Origin: Bryobacterales bacterium
Lineage (GTDB): Bacteria; Acidobacteriota; Terriglobia; Bryobacterales; Bryobacteraceae
Length of the DNA: 64,000 nucleotides
Direction: 5' to 3'
Assembly (NCBI GenBank): GCA_026954325.1
Contig: JAIXKK010000200.1
Location: 1-64,000, forward strand
Shown here: positions 26,435-35,146 of the stretch, in pieces
Position numbering within the stretch: the first letter of the stretch is position 1
Layout of the letters: each line of letters begins with the position of its first letter
The notes under the pieces: generated by a model
Told to the model about the DNA's origin: nothing
The model's input: the letters and a program-made list of their open reading frames with translations, nothing else
Database searches by the model: none
Translations under genes and position numbers: made by a program

Positions 26435-26506
26435 GGCATTGGAGAGCCTTCAGCGTCCGGCCTTCGGGCGCCGTCAGAAGCCAGATCCCGCCGGCGCGAT
26501 TTGGCA

Positions 26507-26512
26507 TATGAT
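26507..26512 (+). promoter_or_regulatory. TATGAT -10 box close to start codon
   Basis: TATGAT ends 9 bases before the ATG at 26522. There is no Shine-Dalgarno sequence for that ATG and no clear -35. Confidence 0.4.
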
Positions 26513-26521
26513 CAAACGGAT

Positions 26522-27709
26522 ATGCAGAGACGAACCTTTCTCGGTCTGGCGGGCGCGCTTCCGGCATGGGGCCAGCGGCGGTGGCTGCCGTATGATCTGG
26601 TGATCCGGAATGGAGAGTTGCGGGACCCTTCGCAGGGGCTGCGGCGGCAGGCGGACATCGGCATTGCGGGGGACAAGATCGCGGCGATAGAAGATCACAT
26701 CGACCCGGCACGGGCGATTGAGACGATCGACGCCAAAGGGTTGTTGGTGACTCCGGGCCTGGTGGACCTGCACACCCACTGTTTTCATTCGGCGACGGGG
26801 CTGGGGGTGGAAGCGGATCCGATCGCCGCGCGCAGCGGGGTGACGACGTGGGTGGACGCGGGGAGCTTTGCCTGGGATCAGACTGCGGGGTTCCGGCGTT
26901 TCATCGTGCAGCCCGCGCAGGCGCGCATCTACGGTTATGTGTACCTCTATCCGAATGACCGCAATCCGGATGAGGACGTCATCAAGTACGTACGGCGAGG
27001 GATTGAGCCGACGGGGAAGACGGTGGAGAAGAATCGCGACATTCTCCTGGGAGTGAAGTTCCAGGTGGGTTCGAACATGAACGGCCGCTACAGCCTGGAG
27101 ATGCTGAAAGCGGCGCGCGAGCTTTGCGACCGGTTTCAGTTGCCCTTGATGGCGCACATCAGCTTCGCGCCGCCTTCCACCGCCGAGGTGATGGCGCTGA
27201 TGAAGAAAGGGGACGTGGTGACGCATTGTTACAACGGCCATTCGCTCAGCATCGTGGATGAGGCGGGCAAAGTGAAGCCGGAGGCGCGGGAGGCGCGGGA
27301 GCGGGGCGTGTGGTTCGATGTCGGCCACGGACTGGGGAGTTTCAATTTCGCGGCGGCGAAGAAGGCGCTGGATGCGGGTTTCGTTTGCGATTCGATTTCG
27401 ACGGATATTTACAACCTGAACCTGAACGGGCCGGTGTATGACATGCCGACGACGATGTCGAAGCTGCTGTATCTGGGGATGAGCGTGGAGGATGTGATTC
27501 TGCGGACGACGGCCAACCCGGCGAAAGTCGTGAACCGGATGGAGGGGATGGGGCAGATCAAGGTGGGAGGTCCGGCTGACCTGGCGTTGCTCGAGGTTGA
27601 GGAAGGGCAGTTCCGGCTGATCGATTCGCAGCGCAACGCGGTGAGCGCGACGAAGCGGTTCGTGAGCCGGGGGACGATTGTACGTGGGAGGCGGATGCGG
27701 GTGGTTTAA
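26522..27709 (+). CDS. Tat-exported amidohydrolase/deacetylase-family metallohydrolase
   Basis: 395-aa amidohydrolase-superfamily protein. M-Q-R-R-T-F-L-G-L-A-G-A-L is a Tat signal and fixes the start. The composite barrel follows: D-L-H-T-H-C metal motif at the end of strand 1, a Lys in L-G-V-K-F-Q-V that could be the carboxylated metal bridge, then H in M-A-H-I-S, H in T-H-C-Y-N-G, and D in S-T-D-I-Y as the remaining ligands. The C-terminal small domain includes G-G-P-A-D-L-A-L-L-E. Such proteins are related to dihydroorotase-like deacetylases; the substrate is unknown. Its stop codon overlaps the stop of the convergent acetamidase-like gene. Confidence 0.85.
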   Translation: MQRRTFLGLAGALPAWGQRRWLPYDLVIRNGELRDPSQGLRRQADIGIAGDKIAAIEDHIDPARAIETIDAKGLLVTPGLVDLHTHCFHSATGLGVEADPIAARSGVTTWVDAGSFAWDQTAGFRRFIVQPAQARIYGYVYLYPNDRNPDEDVIKYVRRGIEPTGKTVEKNRDILLGVKFQVGSNMNGRYSLEMLKAARELCDRFQLPLMAHISFAPPSTAEVMALMKKGDVVTHCYNGHSLSIVDEAGKVKPEAREARERGVWFDVGHGLGSFNFAAAKKALDAGFVCDSISTDIYNLNLNGPVYDMPTTMSKLLYLGMSVEDVILRTTANPAKVVNRMEGMGQIKVGGPADLALLEVEEGQFRLIDSQRNAVSATKRFVSRGTIVRGRRMRVV

Positions 27710-28704
27710 TTTCCGCCGCGCGGGGGGAGTTTGTCTTTCGGGAGTTTGCAGAGGGCCGTGCCGAACCAGGAAGCCACTTTCAGTTCCGTGGACATGGCGA
27801 GGAGGGTGTGGGCTTCCTGTTGGGAGAGGCCGTAATCCTGCCGCAGCCAGCGAAGCATTTCGCTGATGGCTTCGCGGAATCCGCGTTCGAGGGCTCCGGG
27901 AGTGGCTCCGAGAGTTTCAAGGTAGCCGGTGTGTTCGACGCGCGGCCATTGGATGCGATAGCCCTTTTTCAGGTTCACGGTGAACCGGACATTCATGGAG
28001 GTTTCCGTGCCCTGGCCGAGCAGTTCGCCATCGCCGAAGCCGGCGTGGCCGTCGCCCACCATGAGGAAGGCTCCCTTGACGAAGACGGGGAGATATACCG
28101 TTGCGCCCTCGTCCATGTGGTTGTAATCGAGATTGCCGCCGTGGGACCCCATGGGACCGGAGGAGATGGCCTGTTGGATGGGAGGGGCGACGCCGATGCA
28201 GCCGATGGAGGGATGGGAAGCGAATTCGAGGTTCACTTTGTCGCCCAGGGCGCGGGAGGGGCGGACTGCGCCGGACGGGGGCGCCAGCATCCATTTGAGG
28301 GCGTTGCGGCGTCCGGGCTGGAGCCATTCGTCGCAACATTGCGCGGACTCGAGGCCCTCGATGCTATTGGGGGCGAGGGCGTCGAGGTTGATGCGGACGC
28401 CGTTCCAGCCCCAGTCGCGGTTGAGCCGGACCTGATCGAGGCGCACGACGAGGGTGTCGCCGGGTTCGGCTCCCTCGATGTAGAACGGGCCGGTGAGGAC
28501 GTTGTCACCATCGTGGATGAGCTTGCCGGTTTCATCGCGGCCGCGGGAATCGAGGAGTTTGGTGATGACGGTATCGCCGGGGTGAAGGCGCGCGGCGGGC
28601 GGATGGGCGGCGAAGGTTTCGTAGTAGCGCTGTGGCTTGATGGTGAGCGTTTCGGCGGAGGCGGCGAGAGTGAAGGCCGCGAGACAAAGGAGTGCGGCTC
28701 GCAT
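27706..28704 (-). CDS. Exported acetamidase/formamidase-family protein
   Basis: 332-aa protein of the FmdA/AmdA family. It has a clear Sec signal (L-L-C-L-A-A-F-T-L-A-A-S-A), unlike the classic cytosolic enzymes. Family landmarks include H-P-G-D-T-V, G-P-F-Y-I-E-G-A-E-P-G-D-T-L, the region S-H-P-S-I-G-C-I-G-V-A-P, G-S-H-G-G-N-L-D, and V-G-D-G-H-A-G-F-G-D-G-E. These enzymes hydrolyse short amides to ammonium and the carboxylate. The ATG directly follows the stop of the SGNH-DUF1080 gene, with GGGAG inside that gene's last codons, so the two are coupled. Confidence 0.88.
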   Translation of the reverse strand: MRAALLCLAAFTLAASAETLTIKPQRYYETFAAHPPAARLHPGDTVITKLLDSRGRDETGKLIHDGDNVLTGPFYIEGAEPGDTLVVRLDQVRLNRDWGWNGVRINLDALAPNSIEGLESAQCCDEWLQPGRRNALKWMLAPPSGAVRPSRALGDKVNLEFASHPSIGCIGVAPPIQQAISSGPMGSHGGNLDYNHMDEGATVYLPVFVKGAFLMVGDGHAGFGDGELLGQGTETSMNVRFTVNLKKGYRIQWPRVEHTGYLETLGATPGALERGFREAISEMLRWLRQDYGLSQQEAHTLLAMSTELKVASWFGTALCKLPKDKLPPRGGN

Positions 28705-30522
28705 TTAGGGCAACTCCCGGATCATGATATTGCGGAAACGGTGCTTCGCGCCGGGGATCCAGCGGTTGCCGCCGTGCACCTGGAGCGCCACCATGCCGTC
28801 GACGGCTCCGCCGGCGGCGTGGTTCGCGGTATCGCGCCAGTCGGTGATTCGGACGCCGTTCAGCCAAACCTGAATGTGGGGGACGTCGCCTTCGATGCGG
28901 GCCTTGAGGTGATTCCATTCACCGCGCTTGAAGACCTCCTGCCATTGTGGGATGAAGCCCTGCACGCCGGTGAGTTTCTCGCCGTAAATTCCGCCGATGG
29001 CTCCTCCGTCGAGGTAATCGAGGAGCACCTGATAGGCTTCTCCTTTTTCGCTGGAGCGCAGGAAGAGGCCGCTGTCGCAGCCGTAGTCGGGGCGGATTTC
29101 GAGGGAGATTTCGAAGTTGCGGTACTTGCGGCCGGTGAGGAGGATGCCTCCATTTTTCGGCCGGTCCTGGGTGGCGGTGATGGCTCCGGATTCAATTTTC
29201 CAGCCCTGGGTGTTGCCATGGTGGTTGGTCTGGCTGATGTGCCAGCCCGTGAGGTCACTGCCGTTGAAGATGGAATGAAACTGGCTGTCTCCGGGAACCA
29301 GTTCGAAGTGATGAGGCTTGGGTTGGGCGGCGGCGTGCTGCTCACGCATGAGTTCTGAATCCACGTCGTCAATGGCGGTGAGAGTGGGCTGCAAGCCGGC
29401 AAGATTGTCGTATTGCAGGGGGACCTGGAAGCTCCGCCAGCGGACGTTGTGGGCGTTGGCGCGTTTCAGGGTGAGGGCATGCACGCGGGCGGCCTGCTCC
29501 CACATCGGGGTTTTGTAGCCGGCGAGATTGACACCGCGGGCCCATTCTTCGGCTCCCGCGGTGAGCATTTCCTCACCATCGACGCGAAGTGTATGCTTGC
29601 CGGGGGCAAGGCCGGTCACTCTGAGGATCTGGCGATTCATCGCTTCGAGGAAATCAGAGGACTTGACCGTGAGCGCCATGACTTCGTCGTCCATGTCCAC
29701 CGGGACGGGGAGCGCATCATCGGTTTGCGTCCAGGAGATGGAGGGGCCGAAGCCGGCGTTAATGACCGCGGTGTTTTCCGAGTTCGCCACGCGTTTTGCC
29801 CCGGCGTCGATTTCGACGGAACTCACCAGACCAGGAGCCTGCCAGCCTTTAAGAAGGGATTCGGCCATGATGAGGTGGCCCGCCTCTCTTGGGTGGACCC
29901 GATCGGGAATGATCTTCTTCGCCAGTTCGGGGCCGGCATGGTTCGCTTTTTCGAGCATGGCGGTGACGGGACGGTTGAGGTCAGCAACGGTGAGGCTCTG
30001 CTCGGAGGCGAGTTGCTGGAGGAACTGGCCGTAGCGGAGAAGGACGGCATTGTAGCCGCCGGGGAAGAGGGGGCGGCGGGTGACGTCGTCATAGGGGGAG
30101 GGCTCGATGGCCGTGATGCGCACGCCCGGGAGAGCGGCTTTCAGGCGCTCGACGATGTGTTTGTAGCCGTTTGAATAGATTTCGAAGATCTGGGTGTCGA
30201 AGGCGCGGACGCGGCCATCATTCATCCCGAGCATGATGGAGACCGCCGAGGGCTTGTAAGGGATCACATCACGGTCGAGGCGTTCGTCAATGCCGCCGCC
30301 GCTGCCTCCGGTGACGCGATCGCCGCCCCAACCGGAGTGGACGAAGGTCACGTTCCAGCGGGGGAAGCGCGTCACCACATAGGTTTCGACGAAAGTAGTG
30401 TAGAGGCGCTGGTCAGTGATGCTGTCTCCGAAGAAGACAACGCGGTCTCCATCTCTAAGATGGAAGTTCTGGGCGAAGCCGGAGACGGCCAGGAGGAGGG
30501 AGATGAGAAGTATACGTAGCAT
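28705..30522 (-). CDS. SGNH-hydrolase / DUF1080 (3-keto-disaccharide hydrolase) fusion, exported
   Basis: 605-aa two-domain secreted enzyme. After a Sec signal (residues 1-17), an SGNH/GDSL esterase domain spans about residues 20-260: G-D-S34-I-T with nucleophile S34, the Gly block G-W-G-G, the Asn block L-G-M-N-D, and D-R-V-H-P with catalytic Asp/His. A linker of about 130 residues precedes a C-terminal DUF1080 beta-sandwich (about 410-605) starting F-N-G-S-D-L-T-G-W. DUF1080 proteins hydrolyse 3-keto-disaccharides or bind glycans. GGAG five bases before the ATG supports the start. The combination suggests removal of acyl groups and sugar cleavage by one protein. Confidence 0.88.
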   Translation of the reverse strand: MLRILLISLLLAVSGFAQNFHLRDGDRVVFFGDSITDQRLYTTFVETYVVTRFPRWNVTFVHSGWGGDRVTGGSGGGIDERLDRDVIPYKPSAVSIMLGMNDGRVRAFDTQIFEIYSNGYKHIVERLKAALPGVRITAIEPSPYDDVTRRPLFPGGYNAVLLRYGQFLQQLASEQSLTVADLNRPVTAMLEKANHAGPELAKKIIPDRVHPREAGHLIMAESLLKGWQAPGLVSSVEIDAGAKRVANSENTAVINAGFGPSISWTQTDDALPVPVDMDDEVMALTVKSSDFLEAMNRQILRVTGLAPGKHTLRVDGEEMLTAGAEEWARGVNLAGYKTPMWEQAARVHALTLKRANAHNVRWRSFQVPLQYDNLAGLQPTLTAIDDVDSELMREQHAAAQPKPHHFELVPGDSQFHSIFNGSDLTGWHISQTNHHGNTQGWKIESGAITATQDRPKNGGILLTGRKYRNFEISLEIRPDYGCDSGLFLRSSEKGEAYQVLLDYLDGGAIGGIYGEKLTGVQGFIPQWQEVFKRGEWNHLKARIEGDVPHIQVWLNGVRITDWRDTANHAAGGAVDGMVALQVHGGNRWIPGAKHRFRNIMIRELP

Positions 30523-30663
30523 CAAGACTCCAATGGATGGGAGCGAAGCGCATGAGCCAGGGAAAAACAAGAAGGCGCAACTCGCCGCTGCCGCGGCGCG
30601 CCAGGGTAAGTTGCGTCTTCGATGTCAATTGGGACGAGGAGCCGCCTCAGCAGGCAGGAATTT

Positions 30664-31008
30664 TCAGGAAAAACTGCGGATGGCCGCGGCCTCGTCGTCA
30701 TGAGCTTCAAACACAGTGTACAACTTGGTGATCTGCAGGAGATCCTGAATGCGTTTGTTGAGATTCAGGAGCTTGAGTTGTCCACCCTGGTTGGTGACGG
30801 TGGTGAAGGCGGATACGAGTTCACCAATTCCGGAGCTGTCGATATAGTTGACCTCTCCGAGGTTCAACAGCACCTTCTTGTGGCCGCCGCCAAGGGTGTC
30901 CCGAATCAAATCACGCAAGCTGATGGTGCCCTCACCCAAGGTGATGCGTCCAGCAGCGTCAATTACGGTCACGTCGCCAACCTGGCGGGAGTTGAGTTTC
31001 ACGCTCAC
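30664..31008 (-). CDS. STAS-domain anti-sigma factor antagonist (SpoIIAA/RsbV-like)
   Basis: 114-aa single STAS domain. The phosphorylation site is Y-I-D57-S58-S-G-I-G, the position used in SpoIIAA/RsbV. It should be phosphorylated by the partner kinase encoded 41 bp upstream and, when dephosphorylated, free a sigma factor or other target. No sigma factor or PP2C phosphatase gene is adjacent, so the regulated target is elsewhere. Confidence 0.9.
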   Translation of the reverse strand: MSVKLNSRQVGDVTVIDAAGRITLGEGTISLRDLIRDTLGGGHKKVLLNLGEVNYIDSSGIGELVSAFTTVTNQGGQLKLLNLNKRIQDLLQITKLYTVFEAHDDEAAAIRSFS

Positions 31009-31049
31009 AGTCTTCGATCCTCCTAAGAAATCGTCCAGAAACCTGTTCT

Positions 31050-31499
31050 CTATCTGGGAGCCATATACTTTACCATGGTGACTTCGGTGCCGGCGGGGCT
31101 CAGACGGCGGACCTGGAATTCGTCGACAAATGCCTGCATGAGCAGGATGCCGCGGCCGGATTCGCGGAGCAGGTTTTCCTCTGCCAGCGGATCGGGCACG
31201 CGGGAGAGGTCAAAGCCGTTGCCTTCGTCGGTAATCACCACCTTCAATGCTCCTCCGTCGTCCCACGCGGACAGGCGCACCTTCTTCTGAGCACTGTACT
31301 TATTGCCATGCACCACGGCGTTGACCATGGCTTCGCGGAGGGCGATGCCGATCCTGTGAAGATCATCTTCTTCAAAGCCTATTCTCTGGGCAACCGCAAG
31401 CACGGACGTCTCGGCTAAATCCACGCTTTGCAGGTCGGAGTCATAGACCCTATCGAGACGCCGGGCGGCGCCGGATTGCTCAGCGCCGAAATTGTCCAT
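31050..31499 (-). CDS. Serine kinase/anti-sigma factor (RsbW/SpoIIAB-like HATPase)
   Basis: 149-aa GHKL ATPase. The N box is E-A-M-V-N60-A-V-V-H-G-N-K, the G1 box D91-E-G-N-G-F, and the G2 region G-R-G-I-L-L-M. Size and motifs match the RsbW/SpoIIAB/BtrW group, which binds a target and phosphorylates a STAS antagonist. The STAS gene is next in the same direction. The ATG at 31499 follows GGGGG at five bases; the frame is open to 31541. Likely promoter at 31542-31569. It may control stress, biofilm or secretion functions. Confidence 0.9.
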   Translation of the reverse strand: MDNFGAEQSGAARRLDRVYDSDLQSVDLAETSVLAVAQRIGFEEDDLHRIGIALREAMVNAVVHGNKYSAQKKVRLSAWDDGGALKVVITDEGNGFDLSRVPDPLAEENLLRESGRGILLMQAFVDEFQVRRLSPAGTEVTMVKYMAPR

Positions 31500-31541
31500 C
31501 AAGCCCCCGCAATTTGACCATGCTCGAAGTCGAACCTGCAC

Positions 31542-31569
31542 GATAAAATAGGTCGGCTGGAAAAGTCAA
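31542..31569 (-). promoter_or_regulatory. Putative promoter of the kinase/STAS operon
   Basis: On the reverse strand TTGACT (31564-31569) is followed after 16 bp by TTTATC (31542-31547). This is one of the few places in the window with a recognisable -35. It lies 43 bp upstream of the kinase start codon. Confidence 0.4.
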
Positions 31570-31623
31570 GCGGAGACAACATTGTGGGGATAGCATTGGG
31601 CATTGCATTTCCGGCTTATTGTC

Positions 31624-32796
31624 ATGAGGAAACATCCGGGCGCGAGCACGATCCTGATTCCGGCGGGAATTCTGCTTCTGGTTGGGGGCATGGTGTACCA
31701 CGGGATGCGAGTGGACCCGTTGCCGGCGGGGCGGATTCCGATGGCTCCGGTGTGGGAACTCAGCGGCCGAGGGTTGAAACTGGCGTATCCGGGAGGAGCA
31801 CTGGTAAGCGACCTGGCCGTATTTGGCGATGAATTGTTCAGCTACATGATGTTCCAATACATGGCGCACCTGCCGCGGGCAGCAAAGATGGAAGTGATGC
31901 TGACGTATGACGGAGGGCGATATGTGGTTCGAGGGCGGCTGCCGGAGGACGTGGTGGAGGGCATTGGGGTGCTGGCGGAAGCGCAAGCCGCCGGGCTGGC
32001 GCGGCGGTTCGAGTGGCGGGTGGTTCCGCTATGGGAGGTGCGGCAATGGCGGCAACAAAGCCGGGTCTTTGTGGGCGCCTATCATCTGCCGGCGAAGCAG
32101 AAGCTGGAGCAGATTCCGCCGGCGCGGCTTCATGCGTATTTGGAGAGGTACATCCGGTTCAAATCCGCGACGGACCCGCGGGTACGGAGCGGCGAGGAAT
32201 GGGCTCCGAAAGTTCTAACGAAAGAGAGGGCGGCGCGGCTTGCGGGCGATATTATCACGGTGGCCGGCTTCTATTCACTGCCTATCGACTTTTTCGCGGG
32301 GATTGGGGCGATGGAGAACAACTACATGAACGTTCGGGGGGACCTGGGGCACTCGGTGTGGAAGCGGCGCGCGGCAAAAGACGATATCGTTCTTCAGCGG
32401 CGGCGCGGGAAGGTGCGCGTGCTGAATGAATCGCAAGGGGTATGGCAGATCACCGTGGAGACTTTGCGGCATGCGCACAGGCTGTACTTGAAGGATGACC
32501 GGGATTACAGCCTGTTGCCCGAGCACCTGCGGCCGCCGAAGACGCTGGACGTGAAGGAAGTAGATCCGGCGGTGCTGACGACGTATGCCGGACTGCTGTT
32601 CCGGGAACTGCTGGACAAGTTCGACGGCAACGTGAGGCTTGCGGTGGGGGCGTACAATGGCGGACCGGGGAACCCGAACCTGGTGTATGAGCGGGGCGTG
32701 CGGGCGGTGGCGGAACAGGCGCGGCGGCTTCTGGAGCAGGCGGCGGTGCTCAACGGGGAGAGCGTCCTACAGATGGATTGGATTCTCGCGCGGTAG
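31624..32796 (+). CDS. Lytic transglycosylase (SLT domain), membrane-anchored
   Basis: 390-aa protein with one N-terminal transmembrane anchor (I-L-I-P-A-G-I-L-L-L-V-G-G-M-V). A region of about 170 residues of unknown fold precedes the SLT lysozyme-like domain: catalytic Glu in G-I-G-A-M-E-N-N-Y, then E-S-Q-G-V-W-Q-I-T and A-V-G-A-Y-N-G-G-P-G-N. It should cleave peptidoglycan glycan strands in the periplasm. The ATG at 31624 lacks a ribosome-binding site; a TTG at 31603 is an alternative. The segment between the SLT motifs is longer than usual (residues about 240-260, K/R-rich). It is divergent from the kinase/STAS operon. Confidence 0.85.
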   Translation: MRKHPGASTILIPAGILLLVGGMVYHGMRVDPLPAGRIPMAPVWELSGRGLKLAYPGGALVSDLAVFGDELFSYMMFQYMAHLPRAAKMEVMLTYDGGRYVVRGRLPEDVVEGIGVLAEAQAAGLARRFEWRVVPLWEVRQWRQQSRVFVGAYHLPAKQKLEQIPPARLHAYLERYIRFKSATDPRVRSGEEWAPKVLTKERAARLAGDIITVAGFYSLPIDFFAGIGAMENNYMNVRGDLGHSVWKRRAAKDDIVLQRRRGKVRVLNESQGVWQITVETLRHAHRLYLKDDRDYSLLPEHLRPPKTLDVKEVDPAVLTTYAGLLFRELLDKFDGNVRLAVGAYNGGPGNPNLVYERGVRAVAEQARRLLEQAAVLNGESVLQMDWILAR

Positions 32797-32840
32797 CATC
32801 GTTTGGCGAACTTCCGCACACGGCCCTGCGTAATAGCTTC

Positions 32841-32846
32841 TAGAAT
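32841..32846 (+). promoter_or_regulatory. TAGAAT -10 box
   Basis: TAGAAT lies 18 bases before the ATG at 32865, with an AAAGAGGT ribosome-binding site between them. No clear -35. Confidence 0.4.
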
Positions 32847-32864
32847 CAAGGGAAAGAGGTCATC

Positions 32865-33581
32865 ATGAACCGCACGGCTGCTGTTTGCTTCGCGATGCTG
32901 CCAGTTCTGCTGGCAGGCACGGGCTGCCTTATGATTGAGACCGATCCGGGGCCAGTGCATACCGCGCGGGAGTCAGTAGAAGCGGGCGCCGCGGAAAATG
33001 TGTCGGTGGACATCCGGATGGGGGCGGGAGAGTTGAGATTGGAAGGCGGGGGGCCGAGGCTGCTGGATGCCACGTTCCGGTATTCGGAGGCGGTGGGCAG
33101 GCCCGTGGTGCGGTACGAACTCACCGGCTTTCGGGGGCGGCTCACGGTGGAATCGCGCAAGAAGACGCCAGTGGGCGGGAAGATGACAAACGAGTGGAAT
33201 CTGCGGCTGGGCTCGAAGGTTCCGGTGGACCTCACGGCGCATCTGGGAGCCGGGAAGACGGATCTGGATGTGTCCTCGGCGCCCCTGCGTTCGCTCGAAG
33301 TGCACATGGGAGTGGGCGAATTGGAATTGAACGCGGCGGGGAAATACGCAAAGGACGTCAATATGCAGGTGCACGGCGGGGTAGGCGAGGCGCGTATTAT
33401 CCTGCCGAAGGATTTCGGGGCGGTGGTGGACGCCAGGGGCGGCATTGGGAGCATCCATGCCCGGGGGCTGAGCAAGCGCGACGGGCGGTACTATAACGGC
33501 GCCTACGAAGAGGGCAAGCCCGCGATTCACATGAGTGTGCGGGGCGGCGTGGGGGAGATCGCGCTGAGCGTGGCCAACTAA
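32865..33581 (+). CDS. Toast-rack-like (DUF2154-type) exported protein
   Basis: 238-aa protein with a signal ending L-A-G-T-G-C, a possible lipoprotein attachment site though the lipobox is imperfect. The rest is a repetitive beta structure with recurring glycine phrases (M-G-A-G-E-L, L-G-A-G-K-T, M-G-V-G-E-L, G-G-V-G-E-A, G-G-I-G-S-I, G-G-V-G-E-I). This spaced repeat is typical of the toast-rack/LiaF-like cell-surface fold. The function in relatives is poorly defined, linked to envelope stress sensing or adhesin-like shielding. It stands alone with its own -10 box, just after the transglycosylase gene. Confidence 0.75.
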   Translation: MNRTAAVCFAMLPVLLAGTGCLMIETDPGPVHTARESVEAGAAENVSVDIRMGAGELRLEGGGPRLLDATFRYSEAVGRPVVRYELTGFRGRLTVESRKKTPVGGKMTNEWNLRLGSKVPVDLTAHLGAGKTDLDVSSAPLRSLEVHMGVGELELNAAGKYAKDVNMQVHGGVGEARIILPKDFGAVVDARGGIGSIHARGLSKRDGRYYNGAYEEGKPAIHMSVRGGVGEIALSVAN

Positions 33582-33607
33582 GGCGAGCAGGCAATCGCGG
33601 CAACCGA

Positions 33608-33613
33608 TAGAAT
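33608..33613 (+). promoter_or_regulatory. TAGAAT -10 box of gnd
   Basis: TAGAAT 21 bases before the gnd ATG at 33635. No clear -35 or Shine-Dalgarno sequence. Confidence 0.4.
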
Positions 33614-33634
33614 GCCTATTTGGGTTCTATCATT

Positions 33635-35137
33635 ATGTCTCAACAACTTTCCGATATAGGCCTCATCGGTCTTGCCGTGATGGGGCAGAATCTCGCGTTG
33701 AATATAGCCGACCATGGTTTCCGGATCAGCGTATATAACCGCACGACGGCGACGATGGAGAAATTCATTGCTGAAAACCCGGAGACGCCGGGCGGGCTGA
33801 GCGGCGAAAAGACCCTGGAAGGCCTTGTGGCCTCGATCAAGCGTCCGCGGAAGATCATCATTCTGGTAAAAGCGGGCGGACCCACGGATGCGGTGATCGA
33901 CAGCCTGGCTCCGCTGCTGGAAGCGGGTGACATTGTGATCGACGGAGGCAACGCGAATTGGATGGACACCATCCGGCGCGAGCGTGCGCTGAAAGCGAAG
34001 GGTTTGCGCTTTGTGGGGTCCGGAGTGTCGGGGGGGGAAGAGGGGGCGCGGTTCGGACCGTCCCTGATGCCGGGCGGAGACGAAGCGGCGTGGAAGGAGA
34101 TTGAGCCCATCTGGAAGGCTATTGCGGCGAAGGTGGACGCGGTGACGGGTAAGCCGATCGAGGGGGCGAAGCCGGGCAAGCCGGTGGTGGGCGGGGTGCC
34201 GTGCACGACACACATCGGTCCGGATGGCGCGGGGCACTACGTCAAGATGGTGCATAACGGGATCGAGTACGGCGATATGCAGATGATCTGCGAAGCCTAT
34301 GCCCTGATGAGCGGGGTGCTGGGGATGGCTCCGGCGGAGGCGAGCGAGGTATTCGCGGAGTGGAACCGCGGCGTGCTCGACAGCTTCCTGATTGAGATTA
34401 CGGCGGACATCCTACAGCAGAAGGACCCGGCAACGGGGCGGCCGTTTGTGGATGTGGTGCTGGATACGGCCGGGCAGAAGGGCACGGGGAAGTGGACTTC
34501 AGTGAGCGCTCTGGATATGGGGACGCCCGCGCCCACGGTGGCGGAGGCGGTGTTTGCCCGTTACCTGAGCGCGGTGAAGGAGGAACGGGTAGCGGCATCG
34601 AAGGTGCTGAGCGGGCCGGCTCCGGGCTTTTCGGGGGATAAGAAAGCGTTTGCGCAGGCGATTCATGACGCGCTGTACTGTTCGAAGATATGCGCTTATG
34701 CGCAGGGTTTCCAACTGATGCGCGCGGCGCAGGGGGAGTACAACTGGAAGTTGCCGTTCGGGGAGATTGCGAAAATTTTCCGGGGCGGCTGCATCATCCG
34801 GGCGCGCTTTCTGCAAAAGATTACGGAAGCCTACGAACGCAACCACGATCTGGCGAACTTGCTGCTGGATCCCTATTTCAAGAGCGAGATCGACCGCTGC
34901 CAGAGCAACTGGCGGATGGTGATCGGGCAGGCGGCGGCGAACGGGGTGGCCGCGCCGACGTTCTATTCGGCGCTGGCGTACTATGACGGGTACCGCTCGG
35001 AGCGTCTGCCGGCGAGCCTGCTGCAATCGCAGCGGGACTACTTCGGGGCGCACACGTACGAGCGCGTGGATCAGCCGCGCGGGAAGTTCTTCCACCTGGA
35101 CTGGCCGGAGCCTTCGCGGCCGCAATTGGAGGTCTAA
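33635..35137 (+). CDS. gnd: 6-phosphogluconate dehydrogenase, decarboxylating
   Basis: 500-aa cytoplasmic enzyme of the oxidative pentose phosphate pathway; it makes ribulose 5-phosphate, CO2 and NADPH. The N-terminal Rossmann loop is G-L-A-V-M-G-Q-N, N-R-T binds the NADP phosphate, and the substrate motifs G-V-S-G-G-E-E-G-A and G-A-G-H-Y-V-K-M-V-H-N-G-I-E-Y carry the catalytic Lys. Length matches the long dimeric form. I prefer the ATG at 33635; a TTG at 33620 is in frame. The C-terminal tail is complete. Confidence 0.95.
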   Translation: MSQQLSDIGLIGLAVMGQNLALNIADHGFRISVYNRTTATMEKFIAENPETPGGLSGEKTLEGLVASIKRPRKIIILVKAGGPTDAVIDSLAPLLEAGDIVIDGGNANWMDTIRRERALKAKGLRFVGSGVSGGEEGARFGPSLMPGGDEAAWKEIEPIWKAIAAKVDAVTGKPIEGAKPGKPVVGGVPCTTHIGPDGAGHYVKMVHNGIEYGDMQMICEAYALMSGVLGMAPAEASEVFAEWNRGVLDSFLIEITADILQQKDPATGRPFVDVVLDTAGQKGTGKWTSVSALDMGTPAPTVAEAVFARYLSAVKEERVAASKVLSGPAPGFSGDKKAFAQAIHDALYCSKICAYAQGFQLMRAAQGEYNWKLPFGEIAKIFRGGCIIRARFLQKITEAYERNHDLANLLLDPYFKSEIDRCQSNWRMVIGQAAANGVAAPTFYSALAYYDGYRSERLPASLLQSQRDYFGAHTYERVDQPRGKFFHLDWPEPSRPQLEV

Positions 35138-35146
35138 TCAATAATC

